Shown here: positions 55,816 through 64,000 of the stretch, piece after piece
How the letters are laid out: the number at the start of each line of letters is the position of its first letter
Numbering within the stretch: position 1 is the first letter of the stretch
Source: Marivirga arenosa
GTDB lineage: Bacteria > Bacteroidota > Bacteroidia > Cytophagales > Cyclobacteriaceae
NCBI RefSeq assembly: GCF_030503875.2
Contig: NZ_CP129968.2
Coordinates: 3,126,001-3,190,000 of the forward strand
Length of the DNA: 64,000 nucleotides
Reading direction: 5' to 3'
Notes under the pieces: generated by a model
The model's input: only the letters and a program-made list of their open reading frames with translations
Told to the model about the DNA's origin: nothing
The model's database searches: none
Program-made: the position numbers and the translations under genes

Positions 55816-56176
55816 ACACCATAAATGGGGTATTTTAAACTATTTTAGGGGTAGTTCTATTTCAATTTGGTGGTTAAAATTTGATTTTGATCTGATGATA
55901 TAATACTAATGAAAAGCCTAAGAAATAGTTAAAACCCAGCTTTACCATTGATTTTCAACAATTTAAAAATCTACATTATTATTTTATTATAAAGATTAAA
56001 GTCGATTAAAAACCCCATTTTTATTTTAATTTCACCCCTTTTTTATTGGATAGAATAAGAATAGGTAATAAATATAAGCCCAAATAATAATTTAAATAAC
56101 CTCTAAACTAGTGTTTCCCAATTAGTTAAATAGTCCTAATATTGTAAAATCATTAACAACACAAAACAATAGGATT

Positions 56177-56326
56177 ATGAAGACTTTAAAAACAATCAAA
56201 TACGCATTAATATTAGCTTCAATATTTACATTCTCAGCTTGTGAATTAATCGAAGAACCAAATTTTGATACTACTGAATGTACTGATGGATGTAATACAC
56301 AAAAAACTGAGGATGTTACAGAATAA
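56177..56326 (+). CDS. 49-residue lipoprotein
   Basis: This short reading frame starts at an ATG and encodes a lysine-containing n-region, a hydrophobic core (YALILASIFTF) and lipobox FSAC with the cysteine at position 22. The mature part is only about 28 residues, acidic, with two more cysteines in TECTDGCNT. The signal is too well formed to be chance, so I count it as a real gene. It lies 36 bases upstream of the TPR histidine kinase on the same strand and may be co-transcribed with it. It could be a sensor accessory or a signal; no homologue is known to me. Confidence 0.68.
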   Translation: MKTLKTIKYALILASIFTFSACELIEEPNFDTTECTDGCNTQKTEDVTE

Positions 56327-56362
56327 TTTTATTTTTTAACCTCATTATTCTAATTTTAGTAT

Positions 56363-58174
56363 ATGAGGTTCATTTTTATTTTTTTTTTAATAATCATAAT
56401 TAGCACAAAACTTTATTCTCAAAATAATAAGGAAAAAGAATATTACGATATTGGAAAAAAATTTCATTCCATTGAGCAATTTGATTCGTCTATTGTCTAT
56501 TTTTTGAAAGCAGAGAACTATTTTTTGCTTAAAAAAGATTCGCAAAATTTGGCAAAAACATATAATTATCAGGGGTTAAATCATAAAAACCTTAATAATA
56601 AGGAAAAAGCACTTTCTTATTTTTATGATGCAATTGAATTAAATAAAAAAATTAATTATAAACGAGGTCTAGTAATCAACTATATTAATCTTGCTAATTA
56701 TTATAATTCAACTAACGTAGATTTGTCTTTATCATATTATCAGGAAGCGTTAAGATTAATAGAAAATGATGACAGTAAATTAAATGCAATTTTAAATATG
56801 AATATTGGTACCATTTACTCTTCAAATGATACCACTTATTCTAATAATGACTCCGCAATTTATTATTATTTAAATTCATTAAAGGTTTTTAAAGATTTAA
56901 AAGATACAGCTAGATTATCGAGCCTACATCATAATTTAGGATTATTATATGAGCAAAATGAAAATTTGAATGCTTCCTTAAGCAACTATCAAAAGTCATT
57001 AACATTTGCAAGAAGAACTAATAATAAATATACAATATCAGAAGAACTAATGGCGGTTGGTGTTGTTTTGCTCAAATTAAAAAAAGCAGATGAAGCTTTA
57101 AATCTTTTTGAAGAAAGTTTAGAAATAGCAATAAATATAGGAGATGAAAACAGAAAAATGCACCTATATTCAAATATTGTCAAGTCTAAAATGCAATTAG
57201 GGGAAGTAAATGAAGCTTCATATTATTTTGAAAAATTTAATAAATTACGGGATTCCTTATACAGTACTGAGAGAATGAAAGAGGTTAAAAACCTCGAGAC
57301 TAAATACGAAACTGAATTAAAAGAAGCTGAAATTAAAGAACAGCAAAAGGCTATTGAGCAGAAAAACTTTCAGAAAAATTTATTCCTTGGCCTCAGTTTC
57401 TTCTTAGTATTATTGGTCATATCTACTATATGGTTCTTCCTTCAAAAGCAAGATTACCTTAAAAAATTGAAGAATGAGGAAATTGCAAACATGAAGACAG
57501 AACAGGAATTAAAAGAGCTCAATGCTATGATGCATGGACAGGAGGAAGAGAGAAATAGAATTGCTAGCGATTTGCATGATAGATTGGGTGCTCGATTGTC
57601 TTCCATAAAACTATTGTTTCAATCTGATCAGAACGGCAATGGGGAAACCTTAAAATCTAAACTATTAGACAACATAAACGAAGCAATAAAGGAGACTCGA
57701 GAAATCTCACATAATCTTTCTACTGATATGCTGAGTCGTTTTGGTCTTGAAACTGCACTTAAAGATATAGTAAGAACCATTAACGAAGCTGAAAAGATTA
57801 AGGCTGACCTATCAATATATGGCTTGCAAAAACGCTTGAGTCTGGAAATAGAAAGAAATATCTACCATATAGTTTTAGAATTAATTAATAATACTATTAA
57901 ACATGCTGAAGCTCAACAGATTTCTATTCAAATAAGCTTGGTAGATGATGAAATTAATTTGTTTTATGAGGATGATGGTAAAGGATTTGATGTACAAAAT
58001 GTTGTAGATTCAGGCTTAGGTATGAGAAGTATATACGCTCGTATTAATACTATTAATGGTGCTGTTTATTTTAATTCAAAACCTGGACAAGGTATTAATG
58101 TTGTCATGAATATCCCTGTAAAAGAGGTGGAAGAAAACATTAAAAGTCAAAATTACAAAAGCAAACTTGCTTAA
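56363..58174 (+). CDS. TPR sensor histidine kinase (HisKA_3 type)
   Basis: The 603-residue protein has a signal peptide (1-19, ending YSQ), an extracytoplasmic TPR array (about 25-300), a coiled segment, one membrane helix (about 339-360), and a cytoplasmic HisKA_3 domain with H405 in IASDLHDRLGARLSSIK. The ATPase domain has N-box VLELINNTIKHAE, G1 DDGKGFD and GLGMRSIYAR. Kinases of this type pair with LuxR/NarL-type regulators; the nearest candidate is the regulator at 60278-60928, beyond fmt and lpxB. Such TPR kinases are common in Bacteroidota. The signal is unknown. Confidence 0.93.
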   Translation: MRFIFIFFLIIIISTKLYSQNNKEKEYYDIGKKFHSIEQFDSSIVYFLKAENYFLLKKDSQNLAKTYNYQGLNHKNLNNKEKALSYFYDAIELNKKINYKRGLVINYINLANYYNSTNVDLSLSYYQEALRLIENDDSKLNAILNMNIGTIYSSNDTTYSNNDSAIYYYLNSLKVFKDLKDTARLSSLHHNLGLLYEQNENLNASLSNYQKSLTFARRTNNKYTISEELMAVGVVLLKLKKADEALNLFEESLEIAINIGDENRKMHLYSNIVKSKMQLGEVNEASYYFEKFNKLRDSLYSTERMKEVKNLETKYETELKEAEIKEQQKAIEQKNFQKNLFLGLSFFLVLLVISTIWFFLQKQDYLKKLKNEEIANMKTEQELKELNAMMHGQEEERNRIASDLHDRLGARLSSIKLLFQSDQNGNGETLKSKLLDNINEAIKETREISHNLSTDMLSRFGLETALKDIVRTINEAEKIKADLSIYGLQKRLSLEIERNIYHIVLELINNTIKHAEAQQISIQISLVDDEINLFYEDDGKGFDVQNVVDSGLGMRSIYARINTINGAVYFNSKPGQGINVVMNIPVKEVEENIKSQNYKSKLA

Positions 58175-58236
58175 AATTTACTCCTCCAATTTTAACTTAA
58201 TCACAAGTTACTCTTAATAATTCATATCTACATTCC

Positions 58237-58244
58237 TATCTTTG
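58237..58244 (+). promoter_or_regulatory. fmt: Candidate -7 element (TATCTTTG) very close to the fmt start
   Basis: TATCTTTG ends only 4 bases before the fmt ATG (58249). If it is used at the usual distance, transcription starts at or next to the A of the ATG and the message is leaderless. Confidence 0.45.
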
Positions 58245-58248
58245 CGAT

Positions 58249-59166
58249 ATGAATAAATTAAGAATTGTATATATGGGTACTCCTGATTTTGCGGTACCTT
58301 CATTAAAAATATTAGTTGAAAATAAATATGATATAGCAGCAGTAATTACTGCTCCAGATAAGCCTAAAGGTAGAGGTCAAAAAATGTCAATTTCTCCAGT
58401 GAAGGAATATGCACAGTCTGTAGGTTTAAAAATATTACAGCCTACCAATTTAAAAGACCCGAACTTTCAAAAAGAACTTAAAGACTTGAATGCTAATCTA
58501 CAAGTAGTAGTTGCTTTTAGGATGCTTCCAGAAGCCGTTTGGTCAATGCCTGAAATTGGTACATTTAATTTACATGCATCCCTCCTACCGCAATATAGAG
58601 GAGCAGCTCCTATCCATTGGGCGGTTATGAATGGAGAAAAAGAAACTGGTTTAACTACATTCTTTTTAAAACATGAAATAGATACGGGGAGCATAATTAT
58701 GCAAGAAAAAGAATCTATTTCAGATATGGATACCACGGGAGAAGTTTACGAAAGACTTATGAAAAAGGGAGCTGATCTAGTATTAAAAACGGTTCAGGCT
58801 ATCGAAAATGATGATTATGCGCTTACTCCGCAAGATGAGAATCAAAAATTGAAGCATGCTCCTAAATTATTCAAAGAAAATACTGAATTGAAATGGGATC
58901 AGCCAGCAGAAAAACTCTACAACTACATCCGGGGATTAAATCCTTTTCCTAGTGCATGGGCAATTTTAAATGATAAAAAATATAAAATTCATTCCTCTTC
59001 AATAGTTGATAAAAATAAGACGGGAAATATCGGAGAGATTATAAGCGATCATAAAAGCTATTTACATATTCAATGTAATCCTGGTATTATTTCATTAGAG
59101 AATATTCAACCTGAAGGTAAAAAGAAGATGCCAACCGCTGATTTTTTCAGAGGAAATAAATTATAA
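58249..59166 (+). CDS. fmt: Methionyl-tRNA formyltransferase
   Basis: Fmt formylates initiator Met-tRNA. The 305-residue protein starts RIVYMGTPDFAVPSL and has the catalytic residues N107, H109 and D145 (FNLHASLLP, IDTGSII), the PQYRGAAPIHWA loop and a C-terminal OB-like domain (about 205-300). Length is near the norm of 310. The last 6 bases overlap the end of the facing lpxB gene. No def gene is adjacent. Confidence 0.96.
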   Translation: MNKLRIVYMGTPDFAVPSLKILVENKYDIAAVITAPDKPKGRGQKMSISPVKEYAQSVGLKILQPTNLKDPNFQKELKDLNANLQVVVAFRMLPEAVWSMPEIGTFNLHASLLPQYRGAAPIHWAVMNGEKETGLTTFFLKHEIDTGSIIMQEKESISDMDTTGEVYERLMKKGADLVLKTVQAIENDDYALTPQDENQKLKHAPKLFKENTELKWDQPAEKLYNYIRGLNPFPSAWAILNDKKYKIHSSSIVDKNKTGNIGEIISDHKSYLHIQCNPGIISLENIQPEGKKKMPTADFFRGNKL

Positions 59167-60267
59167 AGAATCTTGCTGGATATTTTTAATGATTAACTCA
59201 GCTGTATTCTGAGAAGTATTTTCAGAACCTAGAATACTTCTCAGTTCTTCATATTCAGTTTTTTGCTTTTTAAATTTTTCACCTTGAGGTAATATCATTT
59301 GTAATTCATTTGCAATTTTTTCTACCGTAAAATCCTCCTGAATTAACTCTTTAACTACCTCCTTACCCATGATAAGGTTTACCAGAGATATAAACTTTAC
59401 TTTAACTACTCTCTTCGCAATTGCAAAGGAGATCTTACCTGCTTTATAAACGACTACTTGAGGCACTTTAAATAAAGCAGTTTCAAGAGTTGCGGTACCA
59501 GATGTCACAATCGCAGCTTTTGCATGACTTAATAAGTCATAGGTTTGTTCAAATAATATATCAATGTTTGCTTCATTTTCTACATTTCCATATAATTCTG
59601 AATCCAGATTATTAACACCAGCAATTACAAATTGCTCTTTAGGGAATTTTTTTGTGACCTCCTTAAGGTTAGCAAGCATATGTAAAACCTCCTGCTCTCT
59701 GCTACCTGGTAAAACTGCTATCACTTCCTTATTTCTATATTTAAACTCAGGATTGGGCTCAAAAGCTCTAATAGCATCTAAAAGAGGATTGCCTACATAA
59801 TCAACATCAAAATGAAAACGTTTGTAAAATTCCTTTTCGAAAGGAAGAATTACGTACATATGGTCAACATTGCGCTTAATGTTAAAAGCTCTTTTTTGAT
59901 TCCAGGCCCATATTTTTGGGGAAATATAATAATGAACCGCAATATTATTTTCTTTGGCAAATTTGGCAATTCGCATATTAAAGCCAGCATAATCAATAAG
60001 AATTAAGGCATCTGGTTTATAATCCAGCAAATCCTTTTTACAGAATTGAATCTTCTTACTGATTTTACCATAATTTTTAAGTACCTCCCAGAAACCCATA
60101 TAGGCCATTTCTTTATAATGGACTACTAAATCCCCTCCAGCTTTTTGCATTTTATCTCCGCCCCAGCAACGAACGTCAGAATTAGTATCAATTGATTTGA
60201 GGGCTTGAATTAAGTTTCCTCCATGTAAATCTCCAGACCGCTCCCCTGCTATTATGTAATACTTCAT
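59161..60267 (-). CDS. lpxB: Lipid-A-disaccharide synthase
   Basis: LpxB joins UDP-diacylglucosamine and lipid X in lipid A synthesis at the inner membrane. The 368-residue GT-B enzyme has AGERSGDLHGGNLI at the start, CWGGDKMQKAGGD, YISPKIWAWNQKR, DYVGNPLLD, VLPGSREQEV and VTSGTATLETALF. It lies 10 bases after the LuxR-type regulator gene on the same strand, an unusual partner, so regulator and lpxB may be expressed together. It overlaps the end of fmt by 6 bases. Confidence 0.96.
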   Translation of the reverse strand: MKYYIIAGERSGDLHGGNLIQALKSIDTNSDVRCWGGDKMQKAGGDLVVHYKEMAYMGFWEVLKNYGKISKKIQFCKKDLLDYKPDALILIDYAGFNMRIAKFAKENNIAVHYYISPKIWAWNQKRAFNIKRNVDHMYVILPFEKEFYKRFHFDVDYVGNPLLDAIRAFEPNPEFKYRNKEVIAVLPGSREQEVLHMLANLKEVTKKFPKEQFVIAGVNNLDSELYGNVENEANIDILFEQTYDLLSHAKAAIVTSGTATLETALFKVPQVVVYKAGKISFAIAKRVVKVKFISLVNLIMGKEVVKELIQEDFTVEKIANELQMILPQGEKFKKQKTEYEELRSILGSENTSQNTAELIIKNIQQDSL

Positions 60268-60277
60268 AATACTAGAT

Positions 60278-60928
60278 TTAGCCTAAATAACCTTTCTCAT
60301 ACGCCATTTTCACCATATGAGAAACGTTCTTAGCTTCAAATTTTTGAAGTAATAATTTTCTGTAAGAAGTAATAGTATTGGGAGAAAGGTCAAGTTTATC
60401 TGAAATTTCACCGGATGTATCTCCTTCACTGAGCAGTTGCAATATTTTTCGTTCTGTATCGGTTAATTTAACACCACCATCAGATTCTCCATATACTCTC
60501 ATTTTCATGGCCATTTTTGCCATTACATCCTGAGAAAAATAGGTCTTCCCTTCCATTAATCGTTTTACAGCCGATAATATTTCTGTTTCACTAACATTTT
60601 TGAGAACGTAACCGTCCACTCCAACATCTAGTGCATTTTGAATATATCCTTCTCTATCAAACATGGAAAGGATCAATATTTTAGTTTCAGGAAATTTTTT
60701 CTTAATTTCTTCAGTAGCTTCAATACCATTTAAGACAGGCATATTTAAATCCATGATGACTACATCAACAGGATTTTTAGCAAGAAAATCTAATACTTCC
60801 TTTCCATTTGAAACCGTTCCAACTATTGACAACTCCTCTTTTGCAGATAATATTGATGACATACCACTGGCTAGTATTTCGTGATCATCCGCAATCAATA
60901 TTTTTATTGGGTAAGATATCTCAGTCAT
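60278..60928 (-). CDS. NarL/LuxR-type response regulator
   Basis: From the ATG at 60928 the protein has 216 residues; a TTG six bases upstream is less likely. The receiver domain has the acid pair in IADDHEIL, the phosphoacceptor D60 in VVIMDLNMPVLNG and the lysine in YVLKNVSE. The LuxR helix-turn-helix follows (about 148-210, with LTDTERKILQLLSEG and SPNTITSYRKLLL). It probably answers a HisKA_3 kinase, and the TPR kinase at 56363-58174 is the nearest one. It precedes lpxB by 10 bases. Confidence 0.93.
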   Translation of the reverse strand: MTEISYPIKILIADDHEILASGMSSILSAKEELSIVGTVSNGKEVLDFLAKNPVDVVIMDLNMPVLNGIEATEEIKKKFPETKILILSMFDREGYIQNALDVGVDGYVLKNVSETEILSAVKRLMEGKTYFSQDVMAKMAMKMRVYGESDGGVKLTDTERKILQLLSEGDTSGEISDKLDLSPNTITSYRKLLLQKFEAKNVSHMVKMAYEKGYLG

Positions 60929-61052
60929 AATCAATATTAAAATTAAGCAATCTTAATTAGAATTGTGCAATAATAAGGATAATTGAATGATTTCAACTAT
61001 CCAATAATGAATCCTTGATTATAAGTAAAATAAGAATTGTAAAAAGTAGAAT

Positions 61053-61772
61053 TTAAACCGCCTGTGTTCCAACTCTCGTGATGTTATCATTAACATTATC
61101 ACTTTCAACTAATCCATCACGCATTCTGATAATTCTATGAGCGTATTGAGCAATATCATCCTCATGAGTTACCATCACAATTGTGTTGCCCTGATCATGT
61201 AATAATTGAAATAATTCCATGATTTCATAAGATGTTTTGGTATCTAAGTTTCCTGTTGGTTCATCTGCAAGAATAATACTAGGATTGTTTACAAGGGCTC
61301 TTGCAATAGCTACACGCTGTCTCTGACCACCCGATAACTCATTGGGTTTGTGATACGCTCTTTCAGCTAAGCCAACACTTCCTAAAACCTCTAGTGCTCT
61401 TTCTTCTCTTTCAGACTTGCTATAACCCGCATATACTAAAGGCAGCGCTACATTTTCTAATGATGATTGTCTTGGCAATAAATTAAAAGTTTGAAAAACA
61501 AAGCCGATTTCCTTGTTCCGAATTTCTGCTAAATCATTTTCGGAAGTTTCACTTACATCTTGACCTGCCAATTCATATTTTCCTCTTGTAGGAGTATCTA
61601 AGCAGCCAATGATATTCATTAGTGTAGATTTTCCTGATCCGGAAGGTCCCATGAATGCCACATATTCTCCCTTTTCGATATTGATAGATACAGATTTTAA
61701 AGCCTCCACGGTTTCAGTCCCCATTCTGTAGATCTTTGCAATATCTTGTGTTTTTATAACGGCTTGTCCCAT
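61053..61772 (-). CDS. ABC transporter ATP-binding protein (MacB/LolD type)
   Basis: The 239-residue ATPase has Walker [16 protein letters not shown], signature [15 protein letters not shown], Walker [13 protein letters not shown] and switch histidine in VMVTHEDD. The [17 protein letters not shown] start and the length put it in the MacB/LolD/FtsE group that works with FtsX-like permeases in lipoprotein or peptide export. No permease gene is beside it in the window: the TPR gene lies upstream and the response regulator downstream, so the partner is elsewhere. Confidence 0.93.
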   Translation of the reverse strand: MGQAVIKTQDIAKIYRMGTETVEALKSVSINIEKGEYVAFMGPSGSGKSTLMNIIGCLDTPTRGKYELAGQDVSETSENDLAEIRNKEIGFVFQTFNLLPRQSSLENVALPLVYAGYSKSEREERALEVLGSVGLAERAYHKPNELSGGQRQRVAIARALVNNPSIILADEPTGNLDTKTSYEIMELFQLLHDQGNTIVMVTHEDDIAQYAHRIIRMRDGLVESDNVNDNITRVGTQAV

Positions 61773-61854
61773 TTATTTTAAATTAATTGATAGTTATTTA
61801 GTGAAATTTATGACAGAAGCATCAATTCCTCAAATTAAATTTGATGAACGGAAT

Positions 61855-64000
61855 TTACCACGGCATTTGTTCCATTTTATTTTTAATTGAATCGTATTGA
61901 GTAGAAAAATTCTCCCATTCCTCAGTACTTAACATGTTTGCTAGTTCTTCATAAGAATCTTCAGCATAAGAACTCAAATTTAATTGAAGTGCTTGTAAAG
62001 CATATAATTTTAAAATATTACTATTCCCTGAATTCAAACGGCTAGCTTCTACTAAAATTTCATAAGCTTTTTCTAAATTCTCCTTTTTATTAAAATACTT
62101 AGCACTTAAAATAACTGCGGACTCAAAAAATGCATTCTCATGACCTAGCTTATTCATCACTTTATCTAATGATTTTCTATCATTAGTATTTTTCAATTTA
62201 TAAGCTTCCCACACTAATTTATAGTTATAAGGATAAACTTGTAATTTAGACTCCTGTACTTGATTAACCAAACTCTCATCATCAGTAAAAGTAACTAAAA
62301 GTGCGATTAAGTTATTTTTATATATCGATAAGCCTTCTTCACTAATTGGTATATTCAAATTCTGCAATATATCCTTAGCTTGCTTGAATCGAGCATTTTT
62401 GATATGAGATTCAGCTTCATTTAAACGTAATAAGGATAAGAATGGAGAATTAGTTAAGCTATTTTTAATTGAATCAATTGATTCTTGTTGTAATGAAGTA
62501 TTAGTTTTCAACCACAAGTATTTAAAACTATCAGGTAATTGGTCTACATTTCCCAATAGCATTTGATAAAGTGGGTCATTATCTAATAAATCATCAGAAA
62601 TAGACTCCGCATTTACTTGTTTTTGATACAATTGAGCCGCTTCAAATAGTTGTTGATTCAAAATTAAAGCTATTGTTCTATACGTATTGGCTTTACTCAT
62701 TTTTAAATCTGCTGCTTTAGCAAAATGATTTTCTGCTTCACTGTAAGCCTTTTGATCTAAATACCATAATCCATGAAGTAAATAATAAAAGCCGGCATCG
62801 GCAATATTTTCATTTTCTAGTTCATAAATGTAACTATAAGCATCATTTATTTGACCAGAATAATTTAAACGAGCTGAGGAAACATATTTTAAAGATTTTG
62901 CGAAATCCTTATTCTCAGCTTTACTAATCAACCAGTTGATTGAATCAGAACTGAATGGTCTATTTTCGATCGTTTTATTTAAGGATTGATTAAAAATTAA
63001 AGAAAAATCATTGTAAGTTAAAACTTCAGGCATTTCAGAAGCTGAAAGTACAACAGTGTCAATATACTTTCGCTTTCTATTTGCTAAAGCAAAGTAATTA
63101 GCCTTATACGGGATACTTTTTTCATTTAAAATACCAGTTTCAGGTAAATCTTCGTCAATACCTTTTTTAGTGAATAAAGCCAATCTATTTACACTAGACA
63201 CTTCTTCAATTTCACTATCTGAGGCAGCTCTATTTGCTGCATCAAAATAAATAAAGGAGGAGTCGGTTTTATTAAGACGTTCGTAAACTAAGCCTCTCAT
63301 GTTATGCAAATATGCATTATCGGGAAAGTCTTTTTGAGCCTCTTCTAACGTAAATAAGGACTCGAATATTAAATTTGCATTTAATTGCGCTTGCACTTTA
63401 TTCAAATACGCTTGAACACTCGGTCTTTTATAATTTGCTTGTGAAAAATAAGATGATGCTTCCGCCCAGTTTTTCTTCTCATATTCACTTTTACCTATCT
63501 CAAAGTTATGCTTGTGAGAAGTTACCGCATATTGTCTTGCAATTTTATAAGTAGTGAGAGCTTTCTCCTCCTCTCCTATGTATTCATAATAATCTGCAAG
63601 GCCATTATAATATCCTGATATTGCCTGATAGTAAGGTAAATAAGAAACTCTTAAAATTAACACTGCAACAATACCAAAACCAACCGCTCTAACCAAATTG
63701 TAAGGAATATTAACTGGTCTGAATACTACTGGATATATCCCTAATCCAGAATTTAGTAATGCTACAAAATTATAGAGGACATAAAAGAAAAATAAAACGC
63801 CAAATCCAATATGAGAGAAGATGATCATATCTTCAAAAGTATCAATCAAGGGATCATTTCCAGTTCTAAAAATCCAGATCAAGACAGCAAAAGCCATAAT
63901 TCCCATGGCTAAATACACATATCCACCTAGTGGCCTGAATATTAATTGCTTTTCAATTAATTCGCTTCTTTTTCTAAATCCCCAAATCCCTAGTATTGCA
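61855..64000 (-). CDS. TPR membrane protein, 5 prime end beyond the window
   Basis: At least 715 residues are encoded here, and the frame stays open to base 64000, so the true start lies outside the window. An internal GTG at 63918 is not the start, because the frame upstream reads on through FRKRSELIEKQLIFRPLGG. Membrane helices lie near the visible N-terminus (three to four in the first 130 residues), followed by a long TPR array (GLADYYEYIGEEEKALTTY, YFSQANYKRPSVQAYL, HFAKAADLKMSKA). The protein probably exposes its repeats outside the inner membrane. Function unknown. It is 82 bases upstream of the ABC ATPase gene on the same strand. Confidence 0.8.
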   Translation of the reverse strand, partial: AILGIWGFRKRSELIEKQLIFRPLGGYVYLAMGIMAFAVLIWIFRTGNDPLIDTFEDMIIFSHIGFGVLFFFYVLYNFVALLNSGLGIYPVVFRPVNIPYNLVRAVGFGIVAVLILRVSYLPYYQAISGYYNGLADYYEYIGEEEKALTTYKIARQYAVTSHKHNFEIGKSEYEKKNWAEASSYFSQANYKRPSVQAYLNKVQAQLNANLIFESLFTLEEAQKDFPDNAYLHNMRGLVYERLNKTDSSFIYFDAANRAASDSEIEEVSSVNRLALFTKKGIDEDLPETGILNEKSIPYKANYFALANRKRKYIDTVVLSASEMPEVLTYNDFSLIFNQSLNKTIENRPFSSDSINWLISKAENKDFAKSLKYVSSARLNYSGQINDAYSYIYELENENIADAGFYYLLHGLWYLDQKAYSEAENHFAKAADLKMSKANTYRTIALILNQQLFEAAQLYQKQVNAESISDDLLDNDPLYQMLLGNVDQLPDSFKYLWLKTNTSLQQESIDSIKNSLTNSPFLSLLRLNEAESHIKNARFKQAKDILQNLNIPISEEGLSIYKNNLIALLVTFTDDESLVNQVQESKLQVYPYNYKLVWEAYKLKNTNDRKSLDKVMNKLGHENAFFESAVILSAKYFNKKENLEKAYEILVEASRLNSGNSNILKLYALQALQLNLSSYAEDSYEELANMLSTEEWENFSTQYDSIKNKMEQMPW

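Noticed and set aside
63855..63918. GTG at 63918 as start of the last TPR gene
   Set aside because: The frame is open upstream to the edge of the window with protein-like sequence, so the gene is cut by the window and not started here.
1..64000. tRNA, rRNA, CRISPR arrays, insertion sequences and prophage genes
   Set aside because: None recognised on reading both strands; no transposase, integrase or regularly spaced repeats were seen.

Overview
The window is an AT-rich chromosomal segment of a member of the Bacteroidota, most likely a marine or soil Cytophagales (a Marivirga-like lineage would fit, but I cannot fix the genus). The evidence is the set of phylum-typical families (DUF3127, DUF5683, DUF6588, DUF1599, MauE/DoxX of the BT_3928 type, FadL-like barrels, archaeal-type ProRS), the parA-parB-DUF5683-dapB-lepB cluster, folP-cdaA coupling, near absence of Shine-Dalgarno sequences, and repeated copies of the Bacteroidota -7 promoter element TAnnTTTG. 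No tRNA, rRNA, insertion sequence, prophage or CRISPR array was found. Gene density is high and almost everything is core-genome-like.

Layout. 1-9.2 kb: DeoR regulator, a large membrane-anchored DUF3352-like protein paired with an MscS channel, a trans-sulfuration enzyme, and a glycerol-phosphate acyltransferase overlapping gpsA. 9.3-13.5 kb: parA, parB, DUF5683, dapB, lepB in one tight operon. 13.6-21.1 kb: an RluA-family protein with a changed catalytic residue, a hydroxyacid dehydrogenase, an OB-fold DUF3127 protein with an SSB-like tail, purB, a HAD phosphatase, a glycosyltransferase, an esterase and two exported proteins. 21.2-31.4 kb, all on the minus strand: a signalling island with CheR, stand-alone CheB, a membrane GAF protein, a 1149-residue sensor phosphatase (SiaA-like), a SiaB-like kinase, a SiaC-like DUF1987 protein, and then, past a terminator, a large ABCG-type transporter with extra N-terminal domains. 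31.7-44.4 kb: saccharopine-dehydrogenase-like enzyme, trmN6, rnhA, marC, aminotransferase, enoyl-CoA hydratase, cdaA, folP, DUF1599, MauE-like, aroK, a FadL-like barrel and a Ser/Arg-rich exported protein. 44.6-51.5 kb: proS, NfeD-like and floA, PhzF, glycosyltransferase, two outer-membrane proteins. 51.5-64 kb: a PAS histidine kinase, kbl, a kinase-like protein with no ATPase domain, a 788-base intergenic stretch holding a probable structured RNA and a 49-residue lipoprotein, a TPR histidine kinase, fmt, lpxB, a LuxR-type regulator, an ABC ATPase and a TPR protein cut by the window edge.

How the parts may work together. The strongest candidate for an under-described system is the 21.2-31.4 kb island. 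PP2C phosphatase, HATPase kinase and DUF1987 partner are the three parts of the Pseudomonas SiaABC switch, but the diguanylate cyclase SiaD that this switch controls there is absent. A second GAF sensor, a CheR/CheB pair without chemoreceptors, CheA or CheW, and an ABC exporter take its place. The second notable item is the region upstream of 55574: a promoter with both Bacteroidota elements drives a roughly 145-nt RNA that ends in a long hairpin and T-run before the ATPase-less kinase-like gene, so it is either a small RNA or an attenuating leader.
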